A program made the position numbers and the translations under genes. The notes beneath the pieces are model-generated. The model was not told where the DNA came from and did not search any database. It saw nothing but the letters and a program-made list of their open reading frames with translations. Shown here piece by piece: positions 60,184 through 64,000 of a stretch of 64,000 bases of DNA. The DNA comes from Acidimicrobiales bacterium. GTDB taxonomy: Bacteria > Actinomycetota > Acidimicrobiia > Acidimicrobiales > Iamiaceae. The first letter of the stretch is position 1. Every line of letters begins with the position of its first letter. The stretch is taken from NCBI GenBank assembly GCA_035547835.1, contig DASZTW010000002.1, positions 1 to 64,000 of the forward strand. Reading direction: 5' to 3'.

Positions 60184-60354
60184 ATGGTCTTGGCAGGAGT
60201 GATCTGGACGTTTTGGATCGCCGCGGCGGTGGCGATCCTCGTGATCCTCACGCTCGTCGCTCTGGCCGCGGGTTACGCGGTCAAGGCCGTGTCGCTGAAG
60301 TACCCCCCAGGCGAAATCCAGCGCCGGGTGCAAGACGCACTCCGCCGTCGCTGA
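60184..60354 (+). CDS. small single-pass membrane protein (56 aa)
   Basis: This 56-residue frame from ATG 60184 to TGA 60354 has a membrane helix (about 5-30, WTFWIAAAVAILVILTLVAL) and a basic tail (GEIQRRVQDALRRR). A leaderless promoter signature lies before it and the next gene starts 12 bases after. The layout supports a true small membrane protein. Function unknown. Confidence 0.6.
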   Translation: MVLAGVIWTFWIAAAVAILVILTLVALAAGYAVKAVSLKYPPGEIQRRVQDALRRR

Positions 60355-60366
60355 ACAGAGCCCTCG

Positions 60367-61437
60367 GTGCCCGACGTCGTCGACTGGAAGTGGGCAGAGC
60401 GGGTCGCCGTCCGCACCGCTGGTCGTGACCCGTTCTCGGAGTCGTACCACTACGCCTCGCTGGGTCCTGACTTCGTCGAGCTGACCGCAGAGGCCGAGGG
60501 GAGGGTCGCCGACACCACGGGGCTGCACAGCCTTGCCGGCCCGGCGCGCGCGAGGGTGACCGACCGCCCTGGTTGGGTGCGCGCCAACCTGGCGTCGTTC
60601 CAGCGGATGCTGCGCCCGCTGACCGAACGGCTCGGATCGAAGATGACCGGACCGACCGCGCCGATCGCCCGTCGCGTCGCCGCGACGGAAGTCGGCCTGA
60701 TGCTCGGCTGGATGTCGTCCCGGGTGCTCGGCCAGTACGACCTGTTGATCGTCGAGGACGAGCGCGTCGACGAACAAGACATCGTGTACTTCGTCGGCCC
60801 CAACGTGCTGGGGCTCGAGAAGCGATTCGGCTTCCCGCCTCGCGAGTTCCGCCTCTGGCTGGCTTTGCACGAGACCACGCACCGGGCGCAGTTCACCGGC
60901 ATTCCCTGGATGCGCGAGCACTTCCTCGGCTTGGTCAGCACGGTCCTGGGTGCGGTCGAGCCCGACCCGAAGCGGTTCTTCGACGCCGTCGGCCGGGTGG
61001 CGTCGGAGCTGCGACAGGGCCGCAACCCGCTCGACGACGGCGGCCTCGCAGCGGTGTTCGCCAGTGACGAACAGCGCGTGGCGCTCGACCAGATGAGCGG
61101 TCTGATGAGCCTGCTCGAAGGACACGGCGACGTGACCATGGACCGAGCGGGCGCCGACCAGATCCCGAGCGCCGAGCGCTTCAACCGTGTGCTGCGTCAG
61201 CGGCGGCGCCAGTCGAACCCGGTCCTGCACCTGTTGCAGCGCCTGATCGGGCTGGAGGCCAAGCTCAAGCAGTACGAGCAAGGTGAGCGCTTCATCGAGC
61301 GCGTCGAGGGTGTCGGTGGCTCCGAGTTGCTGAATCGGGCCTGGGAGTCGCCGGCCATGCTGCCGGGCATCAGCGAGATCCGTGACCCTGACCGGTGGAT
61401 CGGCAGGGTGCGGGGAACGTCTGCCCTCACGGCGTAA
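60367..61437 (+). CDS. zinc-dependent metalloprotease family protein (DUF2342/F420-associated zincin)
   Basis: This 356-residue protein has a zinc-binding helix HETTHRAQF (HExxH variant HETTH) and a distal Glu candidate in SLLEGHGDVTMD. It belongs to the actinobacterial family annotated as coenzyme F420 biosynthesis-associated/zinc-dependent metalloprotease, commonly next to tilS-hpt-ftsH as here. Proteolytic activity is not proven. GTG 60367. Confidence 0.9.
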   Translation: MPDVVDWKWAERVAVRTAGRDPFSESYHYASLGPDFVELTAEAEGRVADTTGLHSLAGPARARVTDRPGWVRANLASFQRMLRPLTERLGSKMTGPTAPIARRVAATEVGLMLGWMSSRVLGQYDLLIVEDERVDEQDIVYFVGPNVLGLEKRFGFPPREFRLWLALHETTHRAQFTGIPWMREHFLGLVSTVLGAVEPDPKRFFDAVGRVASELRQGRNPLDDGGLAAVFASDEQRVALDQMSGLMSLLEGHGDVTMDRAGADQIPSAERFNRVLRQRRRQSNPVLHLLQRLIGLEAKLKQYEQGERFIERVEGVGGSELLNRAWESPAMLPGISEIRDPDRWIGRVRGTSALTA

Positions 61438-61455
61438 GGCTCGGGTCGTCCGCCG

Positions 61456-62379
61456 GTGGGCTTGCGCTCGGACCCCCTGCTCGACGCGCTGGTGGCCCGC
61501 TGCCGGTTTCCGGAGCCGGGCACCGCGGTCTCGTGCGCGGTGTCGGGTGGTCCCGATTCGCTGGCGCTGCTGGCGCTGGCGGTCCACCACGGTCTCGCCG
61601 TCACCGCCATCCACGTCGACCATGGCCTGCGCCCGGGATCGGCTGGCGAAGCCGAGGTGGTGGCCGCCGCCGCGAGCGAGGTCGGCGTCGCGTTCCGGTC
61701 CGAGGCGGTCCAGGTCGCGCCAGGTCCGAACTTGGAGGCGCGTGCGCGCGCTGCCCGCTACGCAGTGCTGCCCGCCGACGTCCTCACCGGTCACACCCTC
61801 GACGACCAGGCCGAGACGATGCTGTTGAACTTGCTGCGCGGGGCCGGGCCGGCCGGCATGGCCGGGATGGCTCCCGAGCGCCGCCCGCTGCTCGCAGTGC
61901 GACGTTCGGAGACGGCGAAGCTGTGCCACGTGCTCGGGTGGACGCCGGTCGACGACCCCTCGAACCGGGACCCGTCGATCTTGCGCAACCGGGTGCGCCA
62001 CGAACTGCTGCCGCTGCTGGCCGACCTCGCGGGGCGCGACCCAGCGCCGGTCCTGGCCGGACAGGCAGGCGTGTTCCGTCAACTCGAGGACCTCGCCACG
62101 GCGCTCGCCGGCGAGCTGGACCCGACCGACGCCCGTGCGCTCGCCGCTGCCCCCACCCCGGTGGCCGCAGCGGCCCTGCGGTCGTGGCTCCGCGGGGCGG
62201 GGGGCGGGTATCCGCCGGACCGTGCGGCGCTCGAGCGCGTCCTGGCGGTGGCCCGGGGGTCCGTGCGGGCCACCGAACTGGCCGGCGGCTGGCGGGTGGC
62301 TCGCACCGGCCAGCGCTTGCGGATCGTTCCACCCCCTACGGCCGCCGACCGCGCCGGCAGGTCTCGCAGTGCTCGCTGA
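61456..62379 (+). CDS. tilS: tRNA(Ile)-lysidine synthetase
   Basis: This 307-residue enzyme has PP-loop SGGPDSLALL, HVDHGLRPGS and GHTLDDQAETMLLNLLRG. It converts C34 of tRNA-Ile(CAU) to lysidine so that AUA is read as Ile. It lacks the long C-terminal domain of the E. coli enzyme, as in many actinobacteria. GTG 61456. Confidence 0.95.
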   Translation: MGLRSDPLLDALVARCRFPEPGTAVSCAVSGGPDSLALLALAVHHGLAVTAIHVDHGLRPGSAGEAEVVAAAASEVGVAFRSEAVQVAPGPNLEARARAARYAVLPADVLTGHTLDDQAETMLLNLLRGAGPAGMAGMAPERRPLLAVRRSETAKLCHVLGWTPVDDPSNRDPSILRNRVRHELLPLLADLAGRDPAPVLAGQAGVFRQLEDLATALAGELDPTDARALAAAPTPVAAAALRSWLRGAGGGYPPDRAALERVLAVARGSVRATELAGGWRVARTGQRLRIVPPPTAADRAGRSRSAR

Positions 62380-62478
62380 ACGGGTGGTGTGCCAAGCTGC
62401 AGCCGCCCCGTTCGCCACGCTGGAGCGCGCCCCCATGTCCACACCTCTCGTCGTCGGCGCCCACGGCGGGGTGACGTC

Positions 62479-63027
62479 GTGATCGGGCGGGAGGACCCCC
62501 TGGTCGGGCAAGTGGTGGTCGACGCCGACCGGTTGCAGGAGCGCATCGCGGAGCTGGGCGTGCAGATCACCCGCGACTACGCCGAGCGCGAGCCGCTCCC
62601 GGTGCTCCTCGTGGGCGTGCTGAAAGGCGCGTTCATGTTCATGGCCGACCTCGTTCGCCACATCGACCTGCCGGTCGAGGTCGACTTCATGGCGGTCTCG
62701 TCGTATGGCTCGTCGACGCGGTCGAGCGGTGTCGTGCGGATCGTCAAGGACCTCGACGTCGACTTGTCGGACCGCCACGTGGTCCTGGTCGAGGACATCA
62801 TCGACTCCGGCCTCACGTTGCAGTACCTGCGCAAGAACCTCGCGCATCGCAACCCGGCGAGCCTCGAGGTCTGCGCGTTGCTCGTGCGAGAAGGCCAGCA
62901 GAAGGGCGACCCCGACCTGGCGTACGTCGGCTTCGAGATCCCGCCCGCGTTCGTGGTCGGCTACGGGCTCGACGTCTCCCAGCAATACCGGAACCTGCCG
63001 TACATCGCCGAGTACGTCGGCGAGTGA
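62479..63027 (+). CDS. hpt: hypoxanthine phosphoribosyltransferase
   Basis: This 182-residue PRTase has the PRPP-binding loop VVLVEDIIDSGLT, LLVGVLKGAFMFMADL and SSYGSSTRSSGVV. It salvages hypoxanthine and guanine. GTG 62479 gives the normal family length. It lies 100 bases after tilS in the conserved tilS-hpt-ftsH order. Confidence 0.96.
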   Translation: MIGREDPLVGQVVVDADRLQERIAELGVQITRDYAEREPLPVLLVGVLKGAFMFMADLVRHIDLPVEVDFMAVSSYGSSTRSSGVVRIVKDLDVDLSDRHVVLVEDIIDSGLTLQYLRKNLAHRNPASLEVCALLVREGQQKGDPDLAYVGFEIPPAFVVGYGLDVSQQYRNLPYIAEYVGE

Positions 63028-63132
63028 GGCCGGGGCGGCCAGCGGCCGCGCGACCGGCTCGGCAGCAGGCGGTGCAAACCGTCGTCGTCGAGGTGTGGCG
63101 GCGTGTGGCGCGCAAGTAGCCTGGGCGACCTT

Positions 63133-64000
63133 GTGAGGAAGTTCATCCGCCCGGTCGTCGCGTCGGCCGCCGTCGCCATCATCGTCCTCGTCGCCATCAG
63201 CATGTTCGTGGGCGGGGGCTCCAAGCCGAAGAAGTACCGGCTCGACCAGTTCCTGACCAAGGTCGACCACGGCCAGGTGGCCGAAGCCACGTTGAAAGAC
63301 GGCGACCGCTCGGTGTCCGGCAAGCTCCACGACGGCACCAAGTTCAAGACCTCGTACCCCGAGCGGTACACCTCACAGATCGTCGACCGGCTTCAACAGC
63401 ACGACGTCGAGATCAAGGTCGACCATCAGCACACCCCGCTGTGGGAGTCGCTGCTGTTCAACCTCGGCCCCTTCGTGTTGATCCTCGGGGCGTTCTTCTA
63501 CTTCGTGTCCGCGATGCAGGGCGGTGGGTCGAAGGTCATCTCGTTCGGCAAAGCCCGGGCCAAGCAGGTGTCCAAGGACGAACCGAAGGTCACGTTCGCG
63601 GATGTGGCCGGGGTCGAGGAAGCGGTCGAGGAGCTCCAGGAGATCAAGGACTTCCTCCAGCATCCCGCCAAGTTCCAGGCCATGGGGGCGAAGATCCCCA
63701 AGGGCGTGCTGCTGTACGGGCCGCCCGGCACCGGCAAGACCCTGCTCGCCCGGGCGGTCGCCGGCGAGGCTGGCGTGCCGTTCTTCTCCATCTCGGGGTC
63801 CGACTTCGTCGAGATGTTCGTCGGCGTGGGCGCGAGCCGGGTCCGCGACTTGTTCGAACAAGCCAAGGCGGCCGCGCCCGCCATCGTGTTCGTCGACGAG
63901 ATCGATGCCGTCGGCCGTCACCGCGGGGCAGGTCTCGGTGGCGGGCACGACGAGCGTGAGCAGACCCTCAACCAGCTGCTCGTGGAGATGGACGGCTTCG
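63133..64000 (+). CDS. ftsH: ATP-dependent zinc metalloprotease FtsH (partial, 3' end cut)
   Basis: The first 289 residues are in the window: N-terminal TM helix (about 6-27), extracytoplasmic domain, second TM helix (about 98-118), then the AAA+ domain with GPPGTGKT at about 196-203, [22 protein letters not shown] and Walker [10 protein letters not shown]. The HExxH protease part lies beyond the end. GTG 63133; TAGCCT at 63117 is 10 bases upstream, a looser fit to the leaderless pattern. Confidence 0.97.
   Translation, partial: MRKFIRPVVASAAVAIIVLVAISMFVGGGSKPKKYRLDQFLTKVDHGQVAEATLKDGDRSVSGKLHDGTKFKTSYPERYTSQIVDRLQQHDVEIKVDHQHTPLWESLLFNLGPFVLILGAFFYFVSAMQGGGSKVISFGKARAKQVSKDEPKVTFADVAGVEEAVEELQEIKDFLQHPAKFQAMGAKIPKGVLLYGPPGTGKTLLARAVAGEAGVPFFSISGSDFVEMFVGVGASRVRDLFEQAKAAAPAIVFVDEIDAVGRHRGAGLGGGHDEREQTLNQLLVEMDGF

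Noticed and set aside
59785-63330. An open frame of about 1180 codons on the minus strand
   Set aside because: It lies antisense to the multicopper oxidase, zincin, tilS and hpt genes, all of which have clear family motifs. Its translation is low-complexity Arg/Gln/His-rich, typical of shadow frames in GC-rich DNA.
1-64000. CRISPR arrays, insertion sequences, prophage or att sites
   Set aside because: I looked for regularly spaced repeats, transposase or integrase motifs and tRNA-flanking direct repeats and found none. Both tRNA genes have ordinary flanks.

Overview
The window is about 64 kb of very GC-rich, densely packed actinobacterial chromosome. A WhiB regulator, the GlnE/GlnR nitrogen-control module, a type-E sortase, a DUF4244-type Flp pilin with Tad genes, a SigH/RsrA-type sigma/anti-sigma pair, a zincin of the F420-associated type and the tilS-hpt-ftsH run all point to Actinobacteria. 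The overall gene mix makes me think of Acidimicrobiia (Ilumatobacter/Iamia-like), but that placement is inference; no rRNA is present. I see no insertion sequences, prophage genes, CRISPR arrays or rRNA. No stretch longer than 300 bases lacks a gene.

Layout. 1-5.3 kb: tRNA-Pro, a receiver-only protein, a STAS anti-anti-sigma factor, two tandem ArsA/GET3-like ATPases, an NfeD-like membrane protein and WhiB. 5.4-14.7 kb: a hydrolase, an overlapping fxsA-nudix-MBL operon, Fe-S genes (mrp and an ErpA-type carrier, divergent), a Tat lipoprotein, an unusual compact fused xanthine-dehydrogenase-like protein, RidA and a cold-shock protein. 14.8-24.3 kb: nitrogen island with a GlnR-like regulator, three glutamine synthetases (GSI with Phe at the adenylylation position, GSII, GSI-beta with the Tyr), GlnE and glutamine-dependent NAD synthetase. 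24.3-29.6 kb: two hypotheticals, a primary-like sigma factor, a GH1-like protein, an enoyl-CoA hydratase and a HAD phosphatase. 29.6-37.1 kb: a Tad pilus operon followed by an LAFTG surface protein, a class E sortase and a second wall/membrane protein. 37.1-43.9 kb: an MrfA/Hrq1-type helicase, a second STAS gene with an anti-sigma kinase, NhaA, an acyl-CoA dehydrogenase and ArfB. 44-50 kb: topA-MFS-tmk-holB. 50-53.8 kb: a paired acyl-CoA dehydrogenase operon behind a KstR-like operator, tRNA-Thr and the ECF sigma/ZAS anti-sigma pair. 53.9-60.1 kb: an iron-uptake-like locus. 60.2-64 kb: a small membrane protein, a zincin, tilS, hpt and ftsH (cut by the window end).

Most striking is the 53.9-60.1 kb locus: a lipoprotein, one 1209-residue protein joining an FTR1 iron permease (two REGxE motifs) to a complete hydantoinase/oxoprolinase-A (HyuA) ATPase-fold domain, a single-pass helical membrane protein, and a membrane-anchored cupredoxin plus NirK-like two-domain multicopper oxidase. 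It looks like a bacterial Fet3/Ftr1-type oxidase-permease system with an unexpected cytoplasmic HyuA module. An imperfect IdeR/DtxR-like iron box sits at its promoter.

A window-wide pattern is also visible. About 16 genes on both strands have a TANNNT hexamer ending 6-8 bases before the start codon and no Shine-Dalgarno sequence, the signature of leaderless transcription. Many other genes are linked by 4-base ATGA/GTGA overlaps.
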